Shown here piece after piece: positions 26,217 to 34,811 of a stretch of 64,000 nt of DNA. The notes beneath the pieces are model-generated. The model made no database searches and was not told the origin of the DNA. It was given only the letters and a program-made list of their open reading frames with translations. The stretch covers positions 124,001 to 188,000 of the forward strand of contig CP119325.1 in NCBI GenBank assembly GCA_029202525.1, in the 5' to 3' direction. Position numbers and translations under genes: made by a program. Positions within the stretch are counted from its first letter, which is position 1; every line of letters begins with the position of its first letter. This DNA comes from Candidatus Pseudomonas phytovorans. GTDB lineage: Bacteria > Pseudomonadota > Gammaproteobacteria > Pseudomonadales > Pseudomonadaceae.

Positions 26217-27257
26217 ATGACAGATAAGAGCCAACAATTCGCCAGCGACAACTATTCCGGTATCTGCCCAGAAGCCTGGGCGGCGATGGAAAAGGCCAAC
26301 CAGGGCCACGACCGCGCCTACGGCGACGATCAGTGGACCGAGCACGCCTCGGAATACTTCCGCAACCTGTTCGAAACCGACTGCGAGGTGTTTTTCGCTT
26401 TCAACGGCACCGCCGCCAACTCCCTGGCCCTGGCCTCGCTGTGCCAGAGCTACCACAGCGTGATCTGCTCCGAGACCGCCCACGTCGAAACCGACGAGTG
26501 CGGCGCGCCGGAGTTCTTCTCCAACGGTTCCAAACTGCTGACGGCGGCCAGCGTCAACGGCAAGCTGACGCCCGAGTCGATCCGCGAAGTGGCGCTCAAG
26601 CGCCAGGACATCCACTACCCCAAGCCGCGCGTGGTGACCATCACCCAGGCTACTGAAGTGGGTACCGTGTACCGCCCCGACGAGCTCAAGGCGATCAGCG
26701 CCACGTGCAAGGAGCTGGGCCTGAACCTGCACATGGACGGCGCGCGCTTTACCAATGCCTGCGCATTTCTGGGCTGCAGCCCGGCCGAGCTGACCTGGAA
26801 GGCCGGCGTCGATGTACTGTGCTTTGGCGGCACCAAGAACGGCATGGCAGTGGGCGAGGCGATCCTGTTCTTCAACCGCCAGTTGGCCGAAGACTTCGAC
26901 TACCGCTGCAAGCAGGCCGGGCAACTGGCGTCGAAAATGCGCTTCCTGTCGGCGCCGTGGGTGGGCCTGCTGGAAGATGGCGCCTGGTTGCGCCATGGCA
27001 AGCACGCCAACCATTGCGCGCAGTTGCTGGCGTCGTTGGTGAGTGATTTGCCGGGGGTGGAGCTGATGTTCCCGGTGGAGGCCAACGGGGTGTTTCTGCA
27101 AATGCCCGAGCATGCGATTGAAGCGCTGCGGGGCAAGGGGTGGCGGTTCTATACCTTTATTGGCAGCGGTGGGGCGCGGTTCATGTGCTCGTGGGATACC
27201 GAGGAAGAGCGGGTGCGCGAGCTGGCTGCGGATATCCGCAGCATCATTACTGCCTGA
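26217..27257 (+). CDS. ltaE: Low-specificity L-threonine aldolase
   Basis: This 346-residue PLP enzyme cleaves L-threonine and L-allo-threonine to glycine and acetaldehyde. The family pattern is seen in DNYSGICPEAW at the start, FNGTAANSLALASL, HVETDECGAPEFFSNGSKLL, NLHMDGARFTNAC and the PLP lysine in CFGGTKNG. AGGA lies 7 bp before the ATG. It is divergent from glyA; both enzymes meet at glycine. Confidence 0.94.
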   Translation: MTDKSQQFASDNYSGICPEAWAAMEKANQGHDRAYGDDQWTEHASEYFRNLFETDCEVFFAFNGTAANSLALASLCQSYHSVICSETAHVETDECGAPEFFSNGSKLLTAASVNGKLTPESIREVALKRQDIHYPKPRVVTITQATEVGTVYRPDELKAISATCKELGLNLHMDGARFTNACAFLGCSPAELTWKAGVDVLCFGGTKNGMAVGEAILFFNRQLAEDFDYRCKQAGQLASKMRFLSAPWVGLLEDGAWLRHGKHANHCAQLLASLVSDLPGVELMFPVEANGVFLQMPEHAIEALRGKGWRFYTFIGSGGARFMCSWDTEEERVRELAADIRSIITA

Positions 27258-27260
27258 CAG

Positions 27261-27394
27261 ATTGCCGGGAGGGCTTTGCCCTCCTTTCGCGACACAAGGC
27301 CGCTCCTACAAAGGACCCCGTTGCCGGCCTGGGAATGCGGTCCCTTGTAGGAGCGGCCTTGTGTCGCGATGGGCCGCGAAGCGGCCCCGGCAAT
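27261..27394. repeat. REP pair, second class (GTAGGAGCGGCC)
   Basis: Facing copies of the GTAGGAGCGGCCTTGTGTCG family with ATTGCCGG/CCGGCAAT ends lie between the convergent 3' ends of ltaE and the chemoreceptor gene. Confidence 0.88.
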
Positions 27395-29332
27395 CTAAAG
27401 CCTGAACCCGCCCATCTGCCGCGCCAGGTCATCTGCCAAGCCACGCAACGCCTGGCACTCCTCACGGCAGCCTTGCACCTCCGCCGCCGTCTCCCGCGCC
27501 AGATCGGAAATCCCCTGCACCGTGCGGTTGATCTCCTCGGTCACCGCCGACTGCTCTTCAGTCGCCGTAGCCACCTGGTGGTTCATGTCGCTGATGTGCT
27601 CCACCTGGTCGGTAATCGCCCCCAGTGACGCCCCGGTGCGCTGGCTCGATTCCACGCCACTGCCGGTCGCCTGCTGCCCCGCATGCATCGAACTTACCGC
27701 TGACCCTGCGCCCTGCTTCAGGCGCTGGATCATCTGCTGCACTTCGTCGGTGGACAGCTGGGTACGCCGTGCCAGCGTGCGCACTTCGTCCGCCACCACG
27801 GCAAACCCACGCCCCATCTCCCCTGCCCGCGCCGCTTCAATGGCAGCGTTCAGCGCCAGCAAATTGGTCTGTTCGGAAATACTACGGATCACCGCTAAAA
27901 CTTCATCGATAGAGGCTACTTCGTCCGCCAACTGGCTAACAGCATCAGCCGCTTTGCCGATGTCGCCCGACATGCCTTCGATGCCCTGAATCGAACGCCG
28001 CACCACCTCACGCGCCTGCATGGCCTCATCCCGTGCCGACTGCGAGGCCTGCGCCGCATCCCCGGCATTGCGAGCAATATCCTGCACGGTCAGGCCCATT
28101 TCGTGTACGGCAGTGGCAACCATTTCGGTCATTTCCTGTTGCCGCCCTGAGCGCTCGGCGGTGTTGTCCACCACTTGGGTCACTTGCTCAACCGCCCGAT
28201 GTAGCCTTTCGGAAGTCTGCAACACCTCGCCAATCAGGCTGCGCTGGCTGTCGAGAAAGCGGTTGAAGCCCCGGGCCAGGTCGCCCAGTTCGTCCTGGCG
28301 CGTATCATCCAGACGGTGGCTGAGGTCGCCCGCACCGCTGCCAATCTGTACCAGGGCGGCGGTAACGCGGCGGATCGGCCGTACCAGGCCGCGCGCCAGC
28401 AGCACCACCAGCAGCAACGACACCAGGGCCACGCCGCCACCGATCAGGCTGGTCAGCCATACCGCCTGATGCATTTGTGCGTAAATTTCCGCTTCCGGCA
28501 CCTCAGCCACCAGGGTCCAATTGAGGTCGCGCAAAGGCAGGCCAAGTGCCAGATAGCTTTCGCCGTCACGATTGAAGCGGCTGCTGATCAGGCTCACGCC
28601 ACCGCTCATCACTGCCTTGGCAGCCTCTGCGCCGAGCTGCTCGGTGAGCTGGCGCTTGCCACTGAAGGCTGCGTCCGGGTGCACCTGGATCAAGCCGTCG
28701 TTACGCACCAGGAACACCTTGCCATGCTCGCCGAAGCTGAAGTCGTGGATCAATTTCGACAGTTCGGTCATCAGCAGGCCCATGCCGGCCACGCCGACCA
28801 GTTGGCCATTCTTCTCCACGCGGTAGTCGATGAACAGCGCCAGCTCACCGGTGGCCCCATCGATATCGATGTTGATCAGGCGCTCGGCGCCGCTGTCGAT
28901 GTAGCCGTAGAACCACTTGTCTTTGGGGTTGCTGCGGCTGAGGGTGCGGTCCAGTCCATTCTCGTTGTAGTAATGGCCGGTTTCAGTTGAGACGAACAGC
29001 GTGGTGAAGGCGTGATTGCGCTGTTTGGCTGCTTGCAGGTATTCGAGAAAATGAGGGGCTTGGGCGGGGTCTTCGCCCGTCGCGAGCCAGTCGCGCAGCA
29101 GGGTATTGCCAGCAATGTCCGCAGCCGCCGTGAGTGGCTGGCCGAGCATGCGCTCAATGTCATTGCGAATGGCTTCGATACTGGCTGGCAGAGCAGTGTC
29201 GACCAGATAGCGTTCGGTGAGGCGGTTCAGCGCCACGGTGAAGATGATGACCACGACAAGGATGCTCGCCAGCAGGGCGGCGCCCATGCTGGTGATCAAT
29301 TGCCACTGGATGCTCTTGCGCAAGATACCCAT
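27395..29332 (-). CDS. mcpH: Methyl-accepting chemotaxis protein, dCache sensor, McpH-like
   Basis: The 645-residue receptor has a membrane helix at about 12-34, a large periplasmic double-Cache sensor (about 40-295; motifs WFYGYIDSG and LFIDYRVEKNGQLVGVAGMG), a second helix at about 300-322 and a HAMP domain. The signalling domain has the hairpin-tip region SISEQTNLLALNAAIEAARAGEMGRGFAVVADEVRTLA (split here by the family pattern). By position next to ltaE/glyA and by remembered sequence it corresponds to McpH of P. putida, a purine chemoreceptor; the name is moderately certain, the ligand is inference. Confidence 0.85.
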   Translation of the reverse strand: MGILRKSIQWQLITSMGAALLASILVVVIIFTVALNRLTERYLVDTALPASIEAIRNDIERMLGQPLTAAADIAGNTLLRDWLATGEDPAQAPHFLEYLQAAKQRNHAFTTLFVSTETGHYYNENGLDRTLSRSNPKDKWFYGYIDSGAERLINIDIDGATGELALFIDYRVEKNGQLVGVAGMGLLMTELSKLIHDFSFGEHGKVFLVRNDGLIQVHPDAAFSGKRQLTEQLGAEAAKAVMSGGVSLISSRFNRDGESYLALGLPLRDLNWTLVAEVPEAEIYAQMHQAVWLTSLIGGGVALVSLLLVVLLARGLVRPIRRVTAALVQIGSGAGDLSHRLDDTRQDELGDLARGFNRFLDSQRSLIGEVLQTSERLHRAVEQVTQVVDNTAERSGRQQEMTEMVATAVHEMGLTVQDIARNAGDAAQASQSARDEAMQAREVVRRSIQGIEGMSGDIGKAADAVSQLADEVASIDEVLAVIRSISEQTNLLALNAAIEAARAGEMGRGFAVVADEVRTLARRTQLSTDEVQQMIQRLKQGAGSAVSSMHAGQQATGSGVESSQRTGASLGAITDQVEHISDMNHQVATATEEQSAVTEEINRTVQGISDLARETAAEVQGCREECQALRGLADDLARQMGGFRL

Positions 29333-29421
29333 GCCCTACTCCCCGCAACATTATTGTTTTGCGGAAAGTGTATACACTCGCGTATCCAGTTAATCCAGTG
29401 ATCTGAAGCAATCATATGCAC

Positions 29422-29453
29422 CCTGTGGGAGCGGGTTCACCCGCTCCCACAGG
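29422..29453. repeat. Compact REP palindrome
   Basis: A near-continuous palindrome (CCTGTGGGAGCGGG, 4-nt loop, then its complement) lies between zapA and the chemoreceptor gene. It could end the zapA message. Confidence 0.8.
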
Positions 29454-29468
29454 GGACGGTGCAGGATC

Positions 29469-29771
29469 TTACTGCTCTGCGATGGTCCGAACGATCGCAT
29501 CCACGGTAGCGTCGATCTGCGCCTGGGTGCGCGCCAGGGTCTGCTGGTGTTCTTTCTGCAGTTCAACCTGTTTGGAGCACAGGTTAAGGGCAGCCAGCAC
29601 CAGCAGTTTGTCACCGATCAGGGTCGGGTACTGACGCTTGGTTTCGTTCAGGGCGGTGTTGAGCATCCGCACCGCCTGGGCCAGGGTTTCTTCCTGGCCT
29701 TCGGGCGCCTTGATCGAATAGTCGATGCCGAGAATCGACACCACATTGACCGGCTGCTCTTGCAATCTCAT
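29469..29771 (-). CDS. zapA: ZapA-family cell division protein
   Basis: The 100-residue protein matches ZapA, which bundles FtsZ filaments: a short N-terminal beta part (VNVVSILGIDYSIKAPEGQEETL), then a long helix with RMLNTALNETKRQYP and LVLAALNLCSKQVELQKEHQQ suited to a coiled coil. Its start overlaps the upstream gene's stop by 4 bp (ATGA). In pseudomonads zapA usually adjoins the 6S RNA gene ssrS and a 5-formyl-THF cyclo-ligase gene; here neither is present, only a REP palindrome and a chemoreceptor. Confidence 0.85.
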   Translation of the reverse strand: MRLQEQPVNVVSILGIDYSIKAPEGQEETLAQAVRMLNTALNETKRQYPTLIGDKLLVLAALNLCSKQVELQKEHQQTLARTQAQIDATVDAIVRTIAEQ

Positions 29772-29998
29772 GCGCCAACAACGCCAGCGCTGGCGCGATC
29801 AACCAGGGCCTGCAGGCGGGCGGCGGTGCTGCCGTTCTTCTCTTCCTGCTCCATCAGCGACAGCTGCAGGGTTTCGTTCTCTTCTTTGGCCTGGGCCAGT
29901 TGCGTACCAAGGGTGGTGTTCTGCTCGGTGAGTTGAGCGTTTTTCTGCATCAGGTCGCTGACCAGTTGCTCGATTTGATTCAGGGAAGCTTCCAGCAT
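29768..29998 (-). CDS. TIGR02449-type small coiled-coil protein (ZapB-like)
   Basis: The 76-residue protein is one predicted coiled coil (MLEASLNQIEQLVSDLMQKN, then NTTLGTQLAQAKEENETLQL), ending in a short Ala/Gly/Val tail. It matches the TIGR02449 family that is regularly paired with zapA and resembles ZapB in size and heptad pattern. It overlaps zapA by 4 bp and is the first gene of the pair. A role in Z-ring organisation is inference from the partner. Confidence 0.8.
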   Translation of the reverse strand: MLEASLNQIEQLVSDLMQKNAQLTEQNTTLGTQLAQAKEENETLQLSLMEQEEKNGSTAARLQALVDRASAGVVGA

Positions 29999-30273
29999 GG
30001 GTCTATCTCAGGTTGTTGCGAGGGGCGCACACGATAAAGAAAACTGCGGCCCATCGCCATTAAATATCGGATTCATAAGGTGTCTAACCCGCAGATTGAC
30101 AGGGTAACCACCCCCTTGTTCCGACCTGGATCAACCGCCGGTCAGGAAAAGGTTAGCCAGCTCACAAAATGAGCGGGTCGCACTCAAGACTGATCAGTCA
30201 CGACCGATAGCCCGACAAGTCTTGTTTTGTCGCACCTTGCGCACCCTTCCCCCTTGCCTGGACCCTCCCCTCC

Positions 30274-31899
30274 ATGTCTTTACGCAACATGAATATCGCC
30301 CCGCGCGCGCTGCTCGGTTTCGCGCTGATCGGCCTGCTGATGCTCGGCCTCGGTACCTTCTCGCTGGTACAAATGGGTAACATCCGCCAGGCCGGCGTGG
30401 TCATCGAACAGGTCAGCGTGCCCAGCATCAAGACCCTCGACGAGCTCACCGCGCTGAACCTGCGCATGCGCACCCTCTCCTACCGGCTGCTGCTCAACCG
30501 TGAGCCGGAAACCCAGCGCGACACCCTCAACCTGCTAGACCAGCGCAACAGCCAGATCGACCGTGCGCGCCAGGCTTATCTGCCGATGATCAGCGCCGCC
30601 GACGAACAGGCCGCGTTCGACGAGTATGGCCAGTTGCTCAACCAATACCGCCAGCTGGAATCGCGCATGCGCACGCTGAGCCAGGCGGACCGCACCGACG
30701 AACTGCGCGACCTGCTCAACCGTGACCTGCTGGCCAACTCCGAGCAGATCAACAAGGTCATGGACAACCTGGTGCGCATCAACACCGACCAGACCCGTGC
30801 CACCAACGAGAAGGCCGCCAACCAGTACGCCGCGGCATTCGCCTTGGTCATTGGCCTGTTGGTCGCGGCCACCGTGCTGACGTTCGCCTGCGCCTTCCTG
30901 CTGACCCGCAGCATCGTCAAGCCGATCGAGGAAGCGCTCAAGAGCGCCGAGCAGGTTGCCGACGGTGACCTGACCCACGTCATCCGTGCCGAAGGCACCG
31001 ACGAAGCCGCCCGCTTGCTGCGCGCCATGGCCCGTATGCAAGACAAGCTGCGCGACACGCTGCAACTGATCGCCGGCTCCGCGACCCAGCTGGCCTCAGC
31101 GGCCGAAGAGCTGAATGCCGTCACCGACGAAAGCGCCCGTGGCTTACAGCAACAGAACAACGAAATCGAACAAGCTGCCACTGCCGTTACGGAAATGACC
31201 AGTGCGGTGGAAGAAGTGGCGCGCAATGCCGTGAGCACTTCCGAAGCGTCCAGTGAAGCCAGCCGTTCGACTGGCGACGGTCGTGACCTGGTGATGGAGA
31301 CCGTAGGCGCCATCGAGCGTATGAGCGGTGATGTGCAGGCCACTGCCAAATTGATCACCCACCTGGCCGAGCAGTCGCGTGATATCGGCAAGGTGCTGGA
31401 TGTGATCCGCGGCCTGGCCGACCAGACCAACCTGCTGGCACTGAATGCTGCCATCGAAGCGGCGCGTGCGGGTGAAGCGGGCCGTGGTTTTGCCGTGGTG
31501 GCGGATGAAGTGCGGGCACTGGCCCATCGCACCCAACAGTCGACCAGCGAGATCGAGCGCATGATCGGCACCATCCAGGGCGGCACCCAGCAAGCAGTGG
31601 AGTCGATGCGCACCAGCACCGAACGCGCCGAGTCCACACTGAATATCGCCAAGGGCGCAGGCATGGCGCTGGATACCATTGCCGGGGCAGTGGCGCAGAT
31701 CAACGAACGTAACCTGGTAATTGCCAGCGCGGCGGAAGAGCAGGCGCAGGTGGCGCGGGAAGTGGACCGCAACCTGGTGAACATCAACGACCTGTCGGTG
31801 CAGAGCGCTACCGGGGCGCATCAGACCAGCGCGGCGAGTGCAGAGTTGTCGCGCCTTGCCGTGGACTTGAATGGGTTGGTGGCACGCTTCCGTACCTGA
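30274..31899 (+). CDS. Methyl-accepting chemotaxis protein with 4HB-type sensor
   Basis: The 541-residue receptor starts with a membrane helix (about 8-30), a periplasmic all-helical 4HB_MCP-like sensor (about 35-185; RMRTLSYRLLLN and NSEQINKVMDNL), a second helix (about 190-212), HAMP and the signalling domain with QTNLLALNAAIEAARAGEAG. No ligand can be deduced. The ATG at 30274 lacks a clear SD (upstream is C-rich), and ATG 30289 is an alternative. It is divergent from the zapB-like gene across 275 bp that contain a CGACAAGTCTTGTTTTGTCG inverted repeat at about 30213 and no other gene. Confidence 0.88.
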   Translation: MSLRNMNIAPRALLGFALIGLLMLGLGTFSLVQMGNIRQAGVVIEQVSVPSIKTLDELTALNLRMRTLSYRLLLNREPETQRDTLNLLDQRNSQIDRARQAYLPMISAADEQAAFDEYGQLLNQYRQLESRMRTLSQADRTDELRDLLNRDLLANSEQINKVMDNLVRINTDQTRATNEKAANQYAAAFALVIGLLVAATVLTFACAFLLTRSIVKPIEEALKSAEQVADGDLTHVIRAEGTDEAARLLRAMARMQDKLRDTLQLIAGSATQLASAAEELNAVTDESARGLQQQNNEIEQAATAVTEMTSAVEEVARNAVSTSEASSEASRSTGDGRDLVMETVGAIERMSGDVQATAKLITHLAEQSRDIGKVLDVIRGLADQTNLLALNAAIEAARAGEAGRGFAVVADEVRALAHRTQQSTSEIERMIGTIQGGTQQAVESMRTSTERAESTLNIAKGAGMALDTIAGAVAQINERNLVIASAAEEQAQVAREVDRNLVNINDLSVQSATGAHQTSAASAELSRLAVDLNGLVARFRT

Positions 31900-31910
31900 C
31901 TTCAGAAAAC

Positions 31911-32033
31911 CGGGGCCGCTTTGCGGCCCATTCGCGGGACAAGCCCGCTCCCACAGGTTCTCTACTCAGCCTGAGGCAGCGGGGTACTTGTGGGAGCGGG
32001 CTTGTCCCGCGAATGGGCTGCGCAGCAGCCCCC
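31911..32033. repeat. REP pair between chemoreceptor gene and gbcB
   Basis: Facing REP copies (GTGGGAGCGGGCTTGTCCCG) with GGGGC(C/T)GC flanks lie between two convergent genes. Confidence 0.9.
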
Positions 32034-32045
32034 TGCAGTTTCGGA

Positions 32046-33152
32046 TCAGTAATCGATCCGCACATCCCCTTTCGGCACGCTGCAGCACGACAGGATGTAG
32101 CCCTCGGCTTCATCCTCTTCAGTAATACCACCGTTGTGATCCATCTCCACTTCGCCGCCCAGCTTGAGCACCTTGCAGGTGCCGCAGATGCCCATGCCGC
32201 AGGCTTTCGGGATCATCAGCCCGACCTTGGCAGCCGCCGCGTGCACGGTCTCGCCCGGGGCGATGCGGATGCTCTTCTCGCTGCCGATGAACTCCACCAG
32301 ATTGAGGTCAGATACATCCAGCTCCGGCGCATCTGCCGCCTGCTCGGCATGTTCCACCGCATCGGCCTTGGCCTCTGGCGGAGTCGCGCCGAACGATTCC
32401 TCGTGGTAGTTCTTCATGTCGAAGCCGACCGCTTCGAGCATGCGTTTGACGGCGGTCATGTACGGCGTCGGGCCGCAGCAGAACACCGTGCGCTCCATGT
32501 AGTCCGGCGCGATCAGCTCCATCAAACGCTGGTTAAGGTAGCCGCGATAACCCGCCCATGGCTCACCCAGCCCGTGCTTCTCACAGATGATGTGCAGGCT
32601 GAAGTTGGGAATGCGCGAGGCCATTTGTTCCAGCTCGCGGTGGTAGATGATGTCCTTCGGCGAACGGGCACTGTGTACGAACACCATGTCGACATTGGCG
32701 TTGGTGTCGTAGAACCAGCGCGCCATCGACATGACCGGGGTAATGCCCACGCCGCCCGACAAGTACAGCGCCTTGCCGGCCGGGAAGTCGATGGCGTTGA
32801 ACAGCCCCACCGGGCCGTGCACCGGCAACTCGGCGCCCTCGTGCATGGTGTCATGCAGAAAGTTCGACACCAGGCCGCCCGGCACGCGCTTGACGGTGAT
32901 CGAAAAGCTGTAGGGCACCGACGGCGAACTGGAGATGGTGTAGGAACGCATCACCGGCTTGCCTTCGATCTCCAACTCCAGGGTTACGAACTGCCCGGGC
33001 TTGAAGAAGAACATGATCGGCTGGTCGGCCATGAAGCAGAAGGTGCGCACATCCCAGGTCTCCTGGATGACCTTGACGCAGCGCACGATGTGGCGGCCGT
33101 TGGCCCAGGTCTGGGTGGTGACCGGATTGAGGAAGGTATCGGACATGTTCAT
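32046..33152 (-). CDS. gbcB: Glycine betaine demethylase, reductase subunit
   Basis: The 368-residue reductase feeds electrons from NAD(P)H to the Rieske oxygenase GbcA. It has an FAD-binding beta-barrel domain (RSYTISSSPS), a nucleotide-binding domain (LSGGVGITPVMSMARWFYD; VFCCGPTPYM) and a C-terminal plant-type [2Fe-2S] domain with CGMGICGTC and a later cysteine in YILSCCSVP. GGAG is 7 bp before the ATG. It is divergent from gbcA, as in P. aeruginosa, where GbdR activates both. Confidence 0.93.
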   Translation of the reverse strand: MNMSDTFLNPVTTQTWANGRHIVRCVKVIQETWDVRTFCFMADQPIMFFFKPGQFVTLELEIEGKPVMRSYTISSSPSVPYSFSITVKRVPGGLVSNFLHDTMHEGAELPVHGPVGLFNAIDFPAGKALYLSGGVGITPVMSMARWFYDTNANVDMVFVHSARSPKDIIYHRELEQMASRIPNFSLHIICEKHGLGEPWAGYRGYLNQRLMELIAPDYMERTVFCCGPTPYMTAVKRMLEAVGFDMKNYHEESFGATPPEAKADAVEHAEQAADAPELDVSDLNLVEFIGSEKSIRIAPGETVHAAAAKVGLMIPKACGMGICGTCKVLKLGGEVEMDHNGGITEEDEAEGYILSCCSVPKGDVRIDY

Positions 33153-33440
33153 CTCCAGCAGCCGACTATCGGGCTTTTTATGGCTTGGATAATGCGCAAG
33201 CTGAGGGCGGCGTACATTCCTGCCAGCGACATCGGCGTGCTTATCGCGACCAGCCCCGCACTACAAGGGCTGGCGCGTCGTAATTCACATCGGCCATGTC
33301 GCCCATGGATACGGTTCGCGGCAGCTTCGGACGCACACTCCACGGCAAAAGAACCTGCCACTTTTTGTAGGCAGCCTTGCGGCACCAAAACAATGATTAG
33401 CCACCTTTTGCCGGCCGCACACGGCCCCGAGGAATACACG
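33153..33440. promoter_or_regulatory. Divergent gbcB/gbcA promoter region
   Basis: This 288-bp noncoding gap must drive both gbc genes. It contains two GCGAC cores 20 bp apart (33226 and 33246); the second, TCGCGACCAG, resembles the GCGACCC half-sites upstream of cbcX. An inverted ACATCGG/CATGTCG arrangement lies at about 33285-33300. A GbdR site is expected here from the known biology but cannot be placed with certainty. Confidence 0.4.
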
Positions 33441-34733
33441 ATGGACGTCACCGCAACCCTGAGCCTGGGCGATCCACTGGAACCTGCACGCAAGGCCACC
33501 GCCGAGATGTTGCAGACCCGCGAGCGAACCTACTCGCTGCCTCAGCCTTTCTACACCGACGAGCGTCTGTTCCAGATCGACATGCAGGAGATCTTCCATA
33601 AAGAATGGCTGATCGCCGGCATGACTTGCGAGATTCCGGCGAAAGGCAACTACATCACCCTGCAGATCGGCAAGAACCCGATTCTGGTGGTGCGTGGTAC
33701 CGAAGGCAAGATTCACGCCTTCCATAACGTCTGCCGCCACCGCGGTTCGCGTTTGTGCGTCAGCGACAAAGGCAAAGTGGCAAAGCTGGTCTGCCATTAC
33801 CACCAGTGGACGTATGAACTGGACGGCCGCCTGCTGTTCGCCGGCACCGAAATGGGCGCGGACTTCGACATGAAGGAATACGGCCTGAAGCCGGTGAATG
33901 TGAAGGTAGCCGGCGGCTACATCTTCATCAGCCTCGCAGAAAACCCACCTGCTATCGACGAGTTCCTGGCCACATTGGACCACTACATGGAACCGTACGA
34001 CATGGAGAACACCAAGGTGGCGGTGCACACCACCTTGATGGAAAAGGCCAACTGGAAGCTGGTGCTGGAAAACAACCGCGAGTGCTACCACTGCTCCGGC
34101 TCACACCCGGAACTGCTGCAAACCCTGCTGGAGTGGGACGACACCAACGACCCGCGCGCCAGCCAGGAATTCAAGGACCACGTGGCCAGTTCCGCTGCCG
34201 CCTGGGACGCCGAGAAAATCCCGTACCTGCACAAGAGCCACGGCCTGCGTAACCGTATCGTGCGTATGCCGCTGCTCAAGGGCACGGTGTCGATGACCAT
34301 GGACGGCAAGCAGGCCTGCCAGAAGCTGATGGGCCGCATCAAGAACCCGGACCTGGGCTCGATGCGCATCCTGCACCTGCCGCACTCGTGGAACCACTGC
34401 ATGGGCGACCACATCATCGTGTTCACCGTGTGGCCGATCAGTGCGCAAGAAACCATGGTCACCACCAAGTGGCTGGTGCACAAGGATGCTGTGGAAGGCG
34501 TGGATTACGACCCGGAGCGCATGCGCAAGGTATGGGACGCCACCAACGACCAGGATCGCCGGTTGGCGGAAGAGAACCAGCGCGGCATCAACTCAACGGC
34601 TTACCAGCCTGGGCCGTACTCGAAAACCTACGAGTTTGGTGTTGTGAACTTCATTGACTGGTACAGCCAGCGGGTGCTGGAGAACCTGGGGGCGGAGCCG
34701 GCGCCTTATCTGAGGGAAGTGCAGGCGCAGTAG
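33441..34733 (+). CDS. gbcA: Glycine betaine demethylase, Rieske oxygenase subunit
   Basis: The 430-residue oxygenase removes a methyl group from glycine betaine to give dimethylglycine and formaldehyde. The N-terminal Rieske domain has CRHRGSRLC and CHYHQW (Cys-X-His ... Cys-X2-His). The catalytic domain has the mononuclear iron region NNRECYHCSGSHPE. GAGGAA lies 6 bp before ATG 33441; a much longer upstream frame crosses gbcB antisense and is rejected. Formaldehyde formed here is a substrate for FdhA. Confidence 0.95.
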   Translation: MDVTATLSLGDPLEPARKATAEMLQTRERTYSLPQPFYTDERLFQIDMQEIFHKEWLIAGMTCEIPAKGNYITLQIGKNPILVVRGTEGKIHAFHNVCRHRGSRLCVSDKGKVAKLVCHYHQWTYELDGRLLFAGTEMGADFDMKEYGLKPVNVKVAGGYIFISLAENPPAIDEFLATLDHYMEPYDMENTKVAVHTTLMEKANWKLVLENNRECYHCSGSHPELLQTLLEWDDTNDPRASQEFKDHVASSAAAWDAEKIPYLHKSHGLRNRIVRMPLLKGTVSMTMDGKQACQKLMGRIKNPDLGSMRILHLPHSWNHCMGDHIIVFTVWPISAQETMVTTKWLVHKDAVEGVDYDPERMRKVWDATNDQDRRLAEENQRGINSTAYQPGPYSKTYEFGVVNFIDWYSQRVLENLGAEPAPYLREVQAQ

Positions 34734-34811
34734 ACCATCATCGGTGACCTGGCAGCGCTTCGGACTCAACCGCTTGAGCGCGCCAGGCAAACCGTATGCT
34801 CGGAGATCTCC

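Noticed and set aside
29399..29468. 6S RNA gene downstream of zapA
   Set aside because: Only about 70 bp are available, mostly a REP palindrome; no 6S-like sequence or space for it.
32013..33440. 476 extra codons upstream of gbcA in the same frame
   Set aside because: They run antisense through gbcB and the divergent promoter; ATG 33441 has a good ribosome site and gives the normal GbcA length.
33153..33440. Sigma-54 promoter for the gbc genes
   Set aside because: No TGGCAC-N5-TTGC arrangement was found on either strand.
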